Part shown: positions 8,245 to 16,504 of the stretch, piece by piece | How positions within the stretch are numbered: position 1 is the first letter of the stretch | Layout of the letters: every line of letters begins with the position of its first letter | NCBI GenBank assembly: GCA_018606645.1 | Contig: JAGVRI010000005.1 | Location: 241,714-305,713 of the forward strand | DNA: 64,000 bases | Reading direction: 5' to 3' | DNA from: Chloroflexota bacterium | Lineage (GTDB): Bacteria > Chloroflexota > Anaerolineae > JAAYZQ01 | Program-made: the position numbers and the translations under genes | Notes under the pieces: model-generated | The model's database searches: none | The model's input: the letters and a program-made list of their open reading frames with translations, nothing else | What the model was told of the DNA's origin: nothing

Positions 8245-8991
8245 CTATGTGCCGCCGAACACGCGGAGGGCGTTGAGTCCCCACATTTTTTCTTTCTGCG
8301 AGTCACTCAGATGAGCAAAGCGGACGCGGGACATTTCAAATGGTTGGTCATAGATCGGCGACCGGCTGGCAAAGATCACCCGGTCTTCTCCGACCTCGGT
8401 CATGATCTCTTCCAAAAAATCCTCGCGGTAAGTGCCCGCCGTCTCGATGACGACGTTGGGGCAGACCTCCAGCATGCGCCTGGCGTCAAAGAGCAAGATG
8501 CCACAGATGTTGATCTGGGCTCCGTTGCAAGCGACGAACTGCACCGTCGGAAATCGGGCGGCCAGGTCCCCGACCTGGGTGGGGTGGGAGACGCGAACGT
8601 GCCCGGCATTGACCATAACTGGTTTGCCATATTCCCGTGCCTGCTCTACCAAGGGGAACACAATCCGGTCGTTGACCTGAAAGTTCTCTTCCCAGGGATC
8701 GAGATATAACCCGCAGGCACCAAGCTCTTCAAAGCCTCTCCGCACCTCGGCCAGGGCGGCCTCGCCCTGCCAGGGATCGACACGGCACAGGCCCAGGAAG
8801 CGGTCAGGGTACTGCCGCACTGCGTCGGCGACCAGGTCGTTCATGGGGGCCAGATGATAGTCGCGGGGCTTGACCGGCACCAGGATTGCTTTGTCGATCC
8901 CCAGGCGTTCCATATTGGCACAAACCTCGGATAGCGTCTGGCCGTAGCCGAAGAGGCCGGCACCGAGAAATACATGTGCGTCGACGATCAT
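8245..8991 (-). CDS. Amidohydrolase-fold protein with degenerate metal site
   Basis: This 248-residue protein aligns end to end with the amidohydrolase_2 family protein encoded just upstream, but most metal and catalytic residues are replaced. The first motif is DAHVF (paralogue DSHTH), the second LYLDP (paralogue KLHP), then VNAGH (paralogue FHCGD), ACNGA (paralogue LGHAGG) and FASRSP (paralogue YASDGP). It probably binds metal poorly or not at all and may be a structural or regulatory partner of the upstream enzyme. The genes overlap by 4 bases (ATGA at 8988-8991), so synthesis is likely coupled. An unusual enzyme using different residues is the alternative. Confidence 0.75.
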   Translation of the reverse strand: MIVDAHVFLGAGLFGYGQTLSEVCANMERLGIDKAILVPVKPRDYHLAPMNDLVADAVRQYPDRFLGLCRVDPWQGEAALAEVRRGFEELGACGLYLDPWEENFQVNDRIVFPLVEQAREYGKPVMVNAGHVRVSHPTQVGDLAARFPTVQFVACNGAQINICGILLFDARRMLEVCPNVVIETAGTYREDFLEEIMTEVGEDRVIFASRSPIYDQPFEMSRVRFAHLSDSQKEKMWGLNALRVFGGT

Positions 8992-9734
8992 TGCCCTTCC
9001 TCCTTGGTCCTCACATTGCTCAGGATTCGCTGGATGTTCCGGAAGAACAGGGCTTCCTCTTCCTCCGGTGTCAGTCCAGCCATCCGAACCTTGTGGATTT
9101 CGATGGTCAGATCGCAGCCCGGACCATCGCTGGCGTAGAGCACGCGCGACGCGCCCACCCGCTCCACCGCCTCTTTAATCAACCTGGGATAGGGCATGGC
9201 CGAGGTTTCCAGGTAGACATTGGGATACCGTTCGGCCACGCGGATGGCATCCTGGACGTGAAAATAGCCCCCGGCATGCCCCAGAATGATGGTTGCCTCT
9301 GGGCAGGCTGCGGCGGCCTGGGCGATCTGAAGGGGCAGGGTATATTCCTCGTCGCCGCAATGGAACAAGGTGGGGGCGCCGTAGCGGGCAGCTAGGTGGA
9401 TCATTTCAATCGTATCACGGCTGCCCGGATGGGACAACGAACCCACCGGATGAAGTTTCAGGCCCTTGAACCCATAGACTTCCATCGCCTTCTGGAACAG
9501 GCGATGGGCCTTTTCTCCCCGACGCGGGTTCATCCGTGCGTAGCCGATCAGCCGATCCGGATACTTTTGGACTGCCTCGGCGATATACTCCAGGGCTCCT
9601 TCGACGTCCGGGGCGTCTCCATAGGTCATGATGATACTCTGATCCACCCCTGCTTCATCCATCAGACGGATGATCGTCTCGGGCGGATCGTACCAACCAA
9701 ACCGGTCCACATGGGTGTGCGAGTCGATGATCAT
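8988..9734 (-). CDS. Amidohydrolase (amidohydrolase_2 family, TIM barrel)
   Basis: This is a 248-residue metal-dependent hydrolase or decarboxylase. The metal ligands look intact: DSHTH (Asp4, His6, His8), GLKLHP near residue 96, FHCGD near residue 125, ILGHAGG near residue 150 and YASDGPG near residue 200. GAGGAGG precedes the ATG at 9734. It is first in the minus-strand operon and followed by its degenerate paralogue and an Opp-type importer, so it probably acts on the imported compound or a product of it. Relatives include aminocarboxymuconate decarboxylase-like and lactone hydrolases; the substrate is unknown. Confidence 0.88.
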   Translation of the reverse strand: MIIDSHTHVDRFGWYDPPETIIRLMDEAGVDQSIIMTYGDAPDVEGALEYIAEAVQKYPDRLIGYARMNPRRGEKAHRLFQKAMEVYGFKGLKLHPVGSLSHPGSRDTIEMIHLAARYGAPTLFHCGDEEYTLPLQIAQAAAACPEATIILGHAGGYFHVQDAIRVAERYPNVYLETSAMPYPRLIKEAVERVGASRVLYASDGPGCDLTIEIHKVRMAGLTPEEEEALFFRNIQRILSNVRTKEEGQ

Positions 9735-9858
9735 ACGTTGCCTCCTCAGACTCTAAACCGGCCACAATGGATCGTGAGGTCCGAGATCAGACCTCAGCGC
9801 ATCGGTTTCCACCATGAAATGTAAGTTCTCAGGTCCCCGGCCCCCAGTTCCGCGAAAT

Positions 9859-9887
9859 ACTATATCACAGTTGCGGATGGCTGTCAA
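9859..9887 (-). promoter_or_regulatory. Sigma-70 promoter for the amidohydrolase-importer operon
   Basis: On the minus strand, TTGACA (9887-9882), a 17-base spacer and TATAGT (9864-9859) form a near-consensus promoter. Transcription would begin near 9852, giving a leader of about 118 bases before the start at 9734. No gene or clear structure is seen in that leader. Confidence 0.8.
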
Positions 9888-10059
9888 TACTCTGCCGTCC
9901 GTGTCCAGGGGCTGCTGCCAGGTCCAGCGCCCATCTGTCACAAGGTCAGGGCTGGGACGGGGCATTCCCAGGAACGGTGTCTACGGCCAGATGGTTCTGC
10001 CCAATTCGCGGCGATTCAAGCGGCAGGTGGCCACTGCGCATGCTTCGCCGCTACAATTT

Positions 10060-10088
10060 TTGTCCAATGTTCCAAATGGTGGTATCAT
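10060..10088 (+). promoter_or_regulatory. Extended -10 promoter of a leaderless gene
   Basis: TTGTCC (10060-10065), 17 bases, then TATCAT (10083-10088) preceded by the extended -10 TGG. Only six bases separate the -10 box from the ATG at 10095, so the predicted transcription start is the A of the start codon. Confidence 0.65.
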
Positions 10089-10094
10089 TGAAAC

Positions 10095-10751
10095 ATGAGA
10101 CTTCAGGGACGGCGGGTGACGATCCGGCCGATGCGGCGATCGGATTTGGACGCGATGATGCAGTGGCGTCCGTTTACCGATCCCCTGTACCAACCCTTTG
10201 ATTTTCCAAGACAGAGCAGGGCGGAGCATGTCCAATGGTTTGAGTGGCGAAGTCATGATCCGAGCCGGCGCCTCTACACCGTTGAAGACGAGGAGCATCG
10301 GATCATTGGCAGTGTGACCCTGCGCGAGATCGATGGGCGGCGGTCGGCGCGGCTGGGCATTACCCTGGGTGCCGACTTTGTCAGTCAGGGGTATGGGACC
10401 GAGGCCCTGTGCCTGTTTCTCGACTATTTCTTCGAGGAGATGGGCTTTTCGATGATGGTTCTTGACGTTGCCGCCACCAACGTGCGGGCAGTGCATACCT
10501 ATCGCTCGCTCGGTTTTCGCCAGTTGGGCCAGCATTACCGTCTGGCCAACCATCCCAGTTACTATGTGGTGCAGCAAGAACCTCGCTATCGCCACTTGCG
10601 ACAGTTTTTCCGGGGTCACGGTTCAATGTTGGAAGTGCTTTTCTACGACATGGCCTTGACCCGAGAGCAATGGCGAGCCCGGTCGGAAGGCCATCTGATC
10701 GAGGTAGATTCGGAGGAGGCTCCAGGGCGGAATGGGCGTCAGAGGGGATGA
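10095..10751 (+). CDS. GNAT family N-acetyltransferase
   Basis: This 218-residue protein has a GNAT fold over residues 1 to about 155. Opening features are LQGRRVTIRPMRRSDLDAMM; the acetyl-CoA-binding motif A is LGADFVSQGYGTEAL near residues 91-105 (QGYGT fits Q/R-x-x-G-x-G/A), and TNVRAVHTYRSLGF near residues 127-140 is the usual motif B. It resembles RimJ/RimL-type enzymes that acetylate amino groups of proteins or small molecules. A C-terminal extension of about 60 charged residues is unassigned. No Shine-Dalgarno sequence precedes the ATG, which fits the leaderless promoter upstream. Confidence 0.85.
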   Translation: MRLQGRRVTIRPMRRSDLDAMMQWRPFTDPLYQPFDFPRQSRAEHVQWFEWRSHDPSRRLYTVEDEEHRIIGSVTLREIDGRRSARLGITLGADFVSQGYGTEALCLFLDYFFEEMGFSMMVLDVAATNVRAVHTYRSLGFRQLGQHYRLANHPSYYVVQQEPRYRHLRQFFRGHGSMLEVLFYDMALTREQWRARSEGHLIEVDSEEAPGRNGRQRG

Positions 10752-10793
10752 ATCGGGCGGCTCGCTCGTGGAGTCCACGTTGGAAGGCCCTCT

Positions 10794-10821
10794 AACCCGC
10801 CAATCAGGCGGTTTATTTTTG
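10794..10821 (+). terminator. Intrinsic terminator after the acetyltransferase
   Basis: CCGCC (10797-10801) and GGCGG (10807-10811) form a short stem with a 5-base loop, followed by TTTATTTTT. It separates the acetyltransferase from the next gene at 10844. Confidence 0.65.
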
Positions 10822-10843
10822 GGTTGGGAGTAGAAATTACACG

Positions 10844-12295
10844 ATGGTTCCCCGATGTGAGTTAGCGCCAGGTTTTTCCATCTCCCGGGTCCTGACCGGG
10901 TTGTGGCAAATTGCTGATATGGAACGAGACGGCCGCACGCTGGACCTGGAGGCAGCAGCGGCGGCCATGGTGCCGTATGTCGAAGCCGGGTTCACGACCT
11001 TTGACATGGCCGATCACTATGGATCGGCGGAGGAGGTGGCCGGGCAGTTTCTGCGGCGATACGGCGCCGGCTATGAGGTGCAGATGTTGACCAAGTGGGT
11101 GCCCAAGCCAGGGCCGGTAAGCCGCGAGGAGGTGCGGGCCGCGGTCCAGCGGTCTCTGGACCGGATGCAGGTGGACCGGTTGGACCTGTTGCAGTTCCAC
11201 ACCTGGAACTATGCCGATCCGAGCTGGCTGGACTGTCTCTTCTGGTTGCAGGAACTGAAGGAAGAGGGGTTGATCCGCCATCTGGGTCTGACCAATTTCG
11301 ATACCGCCCATCTGCGTATCGTGTTACATAGCGGGATTGATGTGGTCTCGAATCAAGTATCGTTTTCGCTGCTCGACCCGCGGGCTCGAAATGGGCTGAT
11401 CCCGCTATGTCTGGAGCATGGTGTCCGCCTGCTGGCTTATGGGACGGTGGCCGGCGGGTTCTTGACGGAGCGCTGGTTGGGCAGGCCGGAACCGGATTGG
11501 GATGCCCTGGAAACCTGGTCGCAGATGAAATACCGGCGCTTTATTGACGCCGCGGGAGGCTGGGAGCCTTTCCAAAGGTTGCTCCAGGCGGTGGCCGAGG
11601 TGGCCCGCCGGCATGGCGTCTCGATGGCGAATGTCGCCTCCCGCGCCATCCTGGAACAGCCGGCGGTGGGCGGGGTGATCATTGGCGCGCGGCTCAGCCA
11701 GAGTGAGCATATTCAGGATAACCTGCGCCTTTTCTCTTTCTCGCTGGATGAGGAGAGCCGCCGCATCCTGGAGGGCGCCCAGGCCGGACTGCGGCCCATC
11801 CCTGGCGACTGCGGCGATGAATATCGCAAGCCGCCGTTCCTCACCGCGTCGGGCGATCTGAGCCACCATCTCGACGCGGTGCCTCCTCCCTATCCGGTCC
11901 AGGTAGGCGCCGACGGGCGGGATCGGGTGCAAAGCGGAACGGTATGGGAGGAGATGGGCGGTTTCTGCCGGGCGTTGCGGTGCGGGAATCGGATCCTGGT
12001 ATCCGGCACGACGGCCACCCACCGTGATCGTGTCATCGGTGGGACCGATGCCGCGGCCCAACTGCATTTTGTGATCGACAAGATCGAAGGGGCGCTGCAG
12101 TCGCTGGGCAGTCGGCTGGAAGACGTGGTCCGCACCCGGATTTATGTGCGCAACGTAGCGGACTGGGAGGCGGTGGCGCGCGCCCATGGCATGCGGTTCA
12201 AGGGGATCCGGCCGGCCAATACGCTGGTCCAGGCGCAGCTTGTGGGCGACGAGTACCTGGTCGAGATGGAGGCCGAAGCAGTGGTCGGGGAGTAA
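10844..12295 (+). CDS. Aldo/keto reductase - RidA fusion protein
   Basis: This 483-residue protein joins two enzymes. Residues 1 to about 325 are an aldo-keto reductase: FDMADHYG supplies the catalytic Asp and Tyr, MLTKW the Lys and LLQFHTW the His, with LGLTNF and a C-terminal VIIGAR cofactor segment. After a linker of about 35 residues, residues 360-483 are a RidA/YjgF domain (ILVSGTTA, TRIYVRNVADWEAV, YLVEMEAEAV). RidA proteins hydrolyse reactive enamines and imines to ketones. A fusion could reduce the carbonyl product or protect against a reactive intermediate; that coupling is inference. In the segment where RidA has its catalytic Arg this protein has VQAQL, so deaminase activity is uncertain. 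Confidence 0.88.
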   Translation: MVPRCELAPGFSISRVLTGLWQIADMERDGRTLDLEAAAAAMVPYVEAGFTTFDMADHYGSAEEVAGQFLRRYGAGYEVQMLTKWVPKPGPVSREEVRAAVQRSLDRMQVDRLDLLQFHTWNYADPSWLDCLFWLQELKEEGLIRHLGLTNFDTAHLRIVLHSGIDVVSNQVSFSLLDPRARNGLIPLCLEHGVRLLAYGTVAGGFLTERWLGRPEPDWDALETWSQMKYRRFIDAAGGWEPFQRLLQAVAEVARRHGVSMANVASRAILEQPAVGGVIIGARLSQSEHIQDNLRLFSFSLDEESRRILEGAQAGLRPIPGDCGDEYRKPPFLTASGDLSHHLDAVPPPYPVQVGADGRDRVQSGTVWEEMGGFCRALRCGNRILVSGTTATHRDRVIGGTDAAAQLHFVIDKIEGALQSLGSRLEDVVRTRIYVRNVADWEAVARAHGMRFKGIRPANTLVQAQLVGDEYLVEMEAEAVVGE

Positions 12296-12334
12296 GCGGG
12301 AGCTGGTGCCGCAGCGATGGTTCACGGAAATCAT

Positions 12335-12371
12335 GGGGCGGGATTGCCACCCGGTGTGGCAGTCCCGCCCC
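12335..12371. terminator. Bidirectional terminator hairpin
   Basis: GGGGCGGGATTGCCAC (12335-12350) pairs with GTGGCAGTCCCGCCCC (12356-12371) across a 5-base loop with a single T-G wobble. It lies between convergent genes ending at 12295 (plus) and 12397 (minus). No T tract is present. Confidence 0.7.
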
Positions 12372-12396
12372 GCTGGTCTACCGAGAGGAAGCGTGG

Positions 12397-12720
12397 TTAC
12401 TCTTTGGATTCGGAGATAACTTCCTCGGAAATCAGGAACAACGGCTCGGCAATCCGCTCCAGCGATTTCGCCAGACTGACCTGATAGTCGGGATCGAAAA
12501 AAGCCTTCTCAAAGGTTTCCATGTCGGGGAAGTAGGCTTCGGTCAGGTAGCGATAGGGAGCCTCGTCCCTCTGCCAGGCGCGTTTGATGACATAGAAATC
12601 GCTTTTGATAATACCCGGCAGCGACATATTGCTCTGTTGATGGGTGGTGGTGCGCCACTTGATAAACTCCTCATGATCGGCGCCGGGCGGCAAGTTGTAG
12701 AGCACGGTGAGCTTGATCAT
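12397..12720 (-). CDS. EthD-like small protein
   Basis: This is a 107-residue protein. The true start is the ATG at 12720 (MIKLTVLYNLPPG), preceded by AGGAGGAAACATC and overlapping the HyuB stop by 4 bases; the longer open frame upstream runs inside hyuB. The opening IKLTVLYNLPPGADHEEFIKWR with a C-terminal PDYQ segment resembles the EthD family of ferredoxin-like alpha-beta barrel proteins. In other systems EthD members support ring-opening or oxidative catabolism. Being last in the hydantoinase operon suggests an accessory role in the same pathway. Confidence 0.75.
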   Translation of the reverse strand: MIKLTVLYNLPPGADHEEFIKWRTTTHQQSNMSLPGIIKSDFYVIKRAWQRDEAPYRYLTEAYFPDMETFEKAFFDPDYQVSLAKSLERIAEPLFLISEEVISESKE

Positions 12721-14408
12721 GATGTTTCCTCCTGTGCACGAGCGCTGCGTTTGTCCAGCCCATAATAGCGGTTTGCCTGCTCCAGGGTGATATAGCCGTT
12801 CTTCAGGTCCTGGTAGACCAGCTCCAGAGGGCGCTCCATGGGGTCGCCCCAGCCCGCGCCCGTGCCGGTCATGACCTGGATCACATCGTCCTTGTGCAGC
12901 GTCAGACCGCTGGTGACCGCATGGCGCTCCACCTGGCCGTTGGCTCGCCGGATCAGCACGTGGTTGGGCGAACCTGGCTGACCGCCCTTCAGCGGCCACG
13001 GCGGGTTCTTGTCCCGGGTGTAGGCCACCGTCAACCAGGCGTTGTCAGACCTGATGCGGTAGTCAATCCGCACCCCTTTTCCGCCTCGATGGAAGCCGGC
13101 GCCGCCATCTTCGTCGTGGAAGCTGAGATAGTCAACTGTCACGCCATATCGCGCTTCGGCTACTTCAGCCGGGCAGTTATAGGTCTCGCCGTGCAGCGCA
13201 GAGAATTGGCCCGAGTTGCCGTCCGACGTCGCTGATCCACCCCAGCCGCCCAACTCGGGTTCGATCACGGCGTAATCCCGGCCGGTGTCGGGGTGCACGC
13301 CACCAAAGAGCGTGCCACATACCGAAGCGAAGCTACCCGCCGGCAACCGTTCCGGCATGTGCGGGGCGAGACATCGCCAGATCAAATCGTGCACGCGGAT
13401 AGTGATCTCGTAGTAGATCCCCTGTGCAGCCGGATAGATCGGATCAAACACGCTCCCAGGTCGGGTCAGGACTTTGAGCGGGCGGAAGGTACCCCCATTA
13501 CTCAGTCTCTCCGGGGAGACAATACCCTTGAAGGCGATCTGGCAGGCTACGGTGGCTTCGTCACGGCTCATGTTAAAGGGGCCCTTGTCCTGATCCGGAT
13601 TGTCTCGGAGATCGATGATGAACTCGTCATCCCGGATCTCGATGGTGACTTTGTAGTCGGGTCCGTTGTCCTGCGGTTCCACCAGAGAGAAGGTGCCTTT
13701 GGGCAATTGCCTCAGAGCTGCCAGGGTGACCTGCTCGCCATAATCCAGATATTCTTCTACCGCGCGGAGGAACACATCCTTCCCGTACTTGTTGACGATT
13801 TCCAGGACACGGCGCTCGCCGACGCGTACCGAGGCGACACCGGCCCAGAGGTCGCCGATGAGGAAATCAGGCATCCGGCAGTTGGCGGTGAGGATGTCAA
13901 ATACGGAACGGATCGGCTGACCGCGCGAGAAGAGTTTGACTCCAGAGAGGATCAACCCTTCCTGAAAGATCTCGGTCGCGTCGGTCGACATGCTGCCGGG
14001 CACCATCCCGCCTACATCGTTCCAGTGGGCGATATTGGCCGTCCAGGCCACGATCTCATCTCCGGCAAAGACCGGCATGGTCAATACGACGTCGTTGAGG
14101 TGGGTCACACCGCCCGAGTAGGGGTCGTTGGTGATAAAGATATCGCCTGGCTCAATGTCCCCTGGTTGGTTGAACTTTTGGAGTACTCGCTTGACGGTCT
14201 TGTCCAGGACACCGACAAAGGCAGGGATGCCAGCTCCGGAACCGGCCAATTCGCCGTTCCGGTCGGTGATGCCGGTGCCCATGTCCAGCACTTCGTAGAT
14301 GATGGCGCTCATGGCCGTACGGCGCATGGCGGCAAACATCTCATCGGCCGCTGCTTGCAGGGAGCTCTGAATGATTTCCAGCGTAATTGGATCGTATTGG
14401 TTGTTCAT
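12717..14408 (-). CDS. hyuB: Hydantoinase B / 5-oxoprolinase beta-type subunit
   Basis: This 563-residue protein is a full-length HyuB family member. Features include DPITLEIIQSSLQAAADEMF at the N-terminus, the conserved NDPYSGGVTHLNDVVL near residues 94-109, IAHWNDVGG near 127 and SFHDEDGGAGFHRGGKG near 440. With HyuA it should form the ATP-dependent complex that opens hydantoins or 5-oxoproline-like lactams. Its start lies 12 bases after the HyuA stop. A long antisense open frame across it on the plus strand is a composition artefact. The substrate (hydantoin, N-methylhydantoin or oxoproline) cannot be told from sequence. Confidence 0.93.
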   Translation of the reverse strand: MNNQYDPITLEIIQSSLQAAADEMFAAMRRTAMSAIIYEVLDMGTGITDRNGELAGSGAGIPAFVGVLDKTVKRVLQKFNQPGDIEPGDIFITNDPYSGGVTHLNDVVLTMPVFAGDEIVAWTANIAHWNDVGGMVPGSMSTDATEIFQEGLILSGVKLFSRGQPIRSVFDILTANCRMPDFLIGDLWAGVASVRVGERRVLEIVNKYGKDVFLRAVEEYLDYGEQVTLAALRQLPKGTFSLVEPQDNGPDYKVTIEIRDDEFIIDLRDNPDQDKGPFNMSRDEATVACQIAFKGIVSPERLSNGGTFRPLKVLTRPGSVFDPIYPAAQGIYYEITIRVHDLIWRCLAPHMPERLPAGSFASVCGTLFGGVHPDTGRDYAVIEPELGGWGGSATSDGNSGQFSALHGETYNCPAEVAEARYGVTVDYLSFHDEDGGAGFHRGGKGVRIDYRIRSDNAWLTVAYTRDKNPPWPLKGGQPGSPNHVLIRRANGQVERHAVTSGLTLHKDDVIQVMTGTGAGWGDPMERPLELVYQDLKNGYITLEQANRYYGLDKRSARAQEETS

Positions 14409-14420
14409 GGCCCATCCTCC

Positions 14421-16472
14421 TCAACGATTCGTGCGGATCTGATAATTGCCATAGTCATCTACCTGACATGGCAGACCGGGCGGGATCACGGTGGTCGCTC
14501 CAGCTTCTTCGATGATCGCCGGACCGACAAAACTCATCCCTGGCTCCAAGGCATCGCCGTTGTAGATCGTCGCCAGATGGATACCCACTTCTGCATAATC
14601 AACCTCCCGCTGCCCCTTAATGGCATCCTTGAGCCTGGCTCCGGTGACGGGGAGTTTCTCAGGCTTGAGCTTGTCCACCTCGGCAATGGCGACCAGGTGA
14701 TAGGCAACCAGCTCTACCGGGGCGTTCAGGGTGTAGGTGTACTCGCGTTCATAGTCAGCGGCGAAACGCCGGCGAATCTCTTCGATCTGCTCGGCAGTGA
14801 TAGCGCCGTCGGGAAGAGCGATTTCCACCGAGTGCTCCTGATTCTGATACCGGCACCGACCATAGCGCCGGAAGTGCACCCGCGCCGGATCGATATGCTC
14901 GTCGACATACGCCTGGAGGGCTTTTTCCTCAAGCTGCCGCAGATCGCGGTCCAGTTGCGCCGCTGCTCCTGGGGCAGATAACTCGACGATCTGGGTCTGC
15001 AAATAGTCACGGCGAAGATCGCTCAGCAACATCCCCCAGGCCGAGAAGACGCTGGATTGCTTGGGAATGATGACTTTTTTGATGTTCAGTTCCCTGGCCA
15101 GGGCGCAGGCATGCATGCCGCCCCCTCCGCCAAAGGCGACGAGCGTGAAATCGCGCGGGTCGTGGCCACGGTTGACCGAAATGAGCTTGATGGCGTTGAC
15201 CATGTTGTTGTTGGCGATGCGAACGATACCACGCGCTACTTCCTGTCGGCTGATATTGAGCACTGCGGCCAGTTTGTCCAGGGCACGATTCACTCCGTCC
15301 ATGTCCGCCTCCAACGTGCCCCCGCAGAAGTAGTGCGGATTGATGCATCCTAACGCCAGGTTCGCATCGGTGGTGGTCGCTTCCGTGCCGCCGATCCCGT
15401 AGGACACCGGACCGGGCACAGCGCCGGCGCTCTGGGGGCCGACGTGAAGCCTCTGAAATTTGTCCACCCAGGCGATCGAACCACCGCCCTGACCAATCTC
15501 CACCAGGTCGACAACCGGCACCATGACCGGGTAGCCGGCTGAGGTTGCGCTTCGTTCCACCAGATAGTTGGTATTGAGCTTGACCTCGCCGCCTGTGATC
15601 AGGCCACACTTGGCTGTGGTCCCACCAATGTCGATGGCGATAATGTCCAGTTCTCCGATCAGCCGTCCCAGCGCCGCTGCGCCCCAGATACCGCTGGCTG
15701 GTCCCGACTCGATCATCGTGATGGGGATTTGACGGGCACTTTGAACGGTGTCCACGCCGCAGTTCGATTGCATGATGTATGGCGTGCACCGCATACCCGC
15801 ATCGTACAGCGCGCTGGTCAGGCGATCCAGGTAGCGGTGGGCAATGGGCTGCACGTAGGCGGACAGCACCGTGGTGCTGGTCCGCTCATACTCGCGCCAT
15901 TCGCGTGTGATCTGGTGGGAGGCGACCACGGAAACTTCGGGCCAGAGCTCTTTTACCCGCTCTAACGTGGCTTGTTCGTGAGCCGGGTTGGCATACGAAT
16001 TGATAAAACAGATAGCGATGGCCTCGACTCCTTCCGCCCGGAAATCGTCGAGGATGGCCGGTAAGTTGGACAGGTCCAAGGGGGTGGTCTCGATCCCCTT
16101 GTAATTGATCCGCCCTTTGATTTCGCGACGCAAATAGCGGTCCACAAAGGGCTTGGGCTTGCGGTATTCCAGATTGAAAAAGTCTGGACGGTTCCCACGG
16201 CCGATCTCCAAGACGTCGCGGAAGCCTTCGGTGGTGAGCAGCCCGACCTTGACCCCTTTTCTTTCGGTGATGGCATTGATCACGATCGTCGTGCCATGTA
16301 CGAACGAGGCGAACTCGCTCGGTTTGGCGCCGCTCGCCGCGATGACGTCCATGACTCCTTTTTCAAACTGCGCTGGGGTAGTGTGGCTCTTGCCGGTGAC
16401 GACCTGGCCGTCTGGGGTGACAAAGACCAGGTCCGTGAATGTGCCGCCAATGTCTGTCGCGACTCTTAGCAT
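14421..16472 (-). CDS. hyuA: Hydantoinase A / 5-oxoprolinase alpha-type subunit
   Basis: This 683-residue subunit belongs to the ASKHA-fold HyuA family. RVATDIGGTFTDLVF at residues 3-17 is the N-terminal phosphate-binding motif and IAIDIGGTTAKCG near residue 274 the second. FVHGTT near residue 58 and AFGGGGGMHA near residue 448 are further hallmarks. It hydrolyses ATP to activate the cyclic amide for ring opening together with HyuB. It lies between the racemase and hyuB, as in classical hydantoin-utilisation loci. Acetone or acetophenone carboxylase subunits are homologous, but the racemase and EthD-like neighbours favour hydantoin or oxoproline substrates. Confidence 0.93.
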   Translation of the reverse strand: MLRVATDIGGTFTDLVFVTPDGQVVTGKSHTTPAQFEKGVMDVIAASGAKPSEFASFVHGTTIVINAITERKGVKVGLLTTEGFRDVLEIGRGNRPDFFNLEYRKPKPFVDRYLRREIKGRINYKGIETTPLDLSNLPAILDDFRAEGVEAIAICFINSYANPAHEQATLERVKELWPEVSVVASHQITREWREYERTSTTVLSAYVQPIAHRYLDRLTSALYDAGMRCTPYIMQSNCGVDTVQSARQIPITMIESGPASGIWGAAALGRLIGELDIIAIDIGGTTAKCGLITGGEVKLNTNYLVERSATSAGYPVMVPVVDLVEIGQGGGSIAWVDKFQRLHVGPQSAGAVPGPVSYGIGGTEATTTDANLALGCINPHYFCGGTLEADMDGVNRALDKLAAVLNISRQEVARGIVRIANNNMVNAIKLISVNRGHDPRDFTLVAFGGGGGMHACALARELNIKKVIIPKQSSVFSAWGMLLSDLRRDYLQTQIVELSAPGAAAQLDRDLRQLEEKALQAYVDEHIDPARVHFRRYGRCRYQNQEHSVEIALPDGAITAEQIEEIRRRFAADYEREYTYTLNAPVELVAYHLVAIAEVDKLKPEKLPVTGARLKDAIKGQREVDYAEVGIHLATIYNGDALEPGMSFVGPAIIEEAGATTVIPPGLPCQVDDYGNYQIRTNR

Positions 16473-16504
16473 AGTAATACCTCCCTCGATGGTTTCCTTT
16501 TTGA

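Noticed and set aside
9753-9965. 70-codon minus-strand frame before the amidohydrolase operon
   Set aside because: It spans the consensus promoter at 9859-9887 and has no ribosome-binding site or recognisable sequence.
13293-14981. 562-codon open frame on the plus strand
   Set aside because: It is antisense to hyuB and the end of hyuA, which carry clear family motifs. The frame is open only because of GC-rich codon bias.
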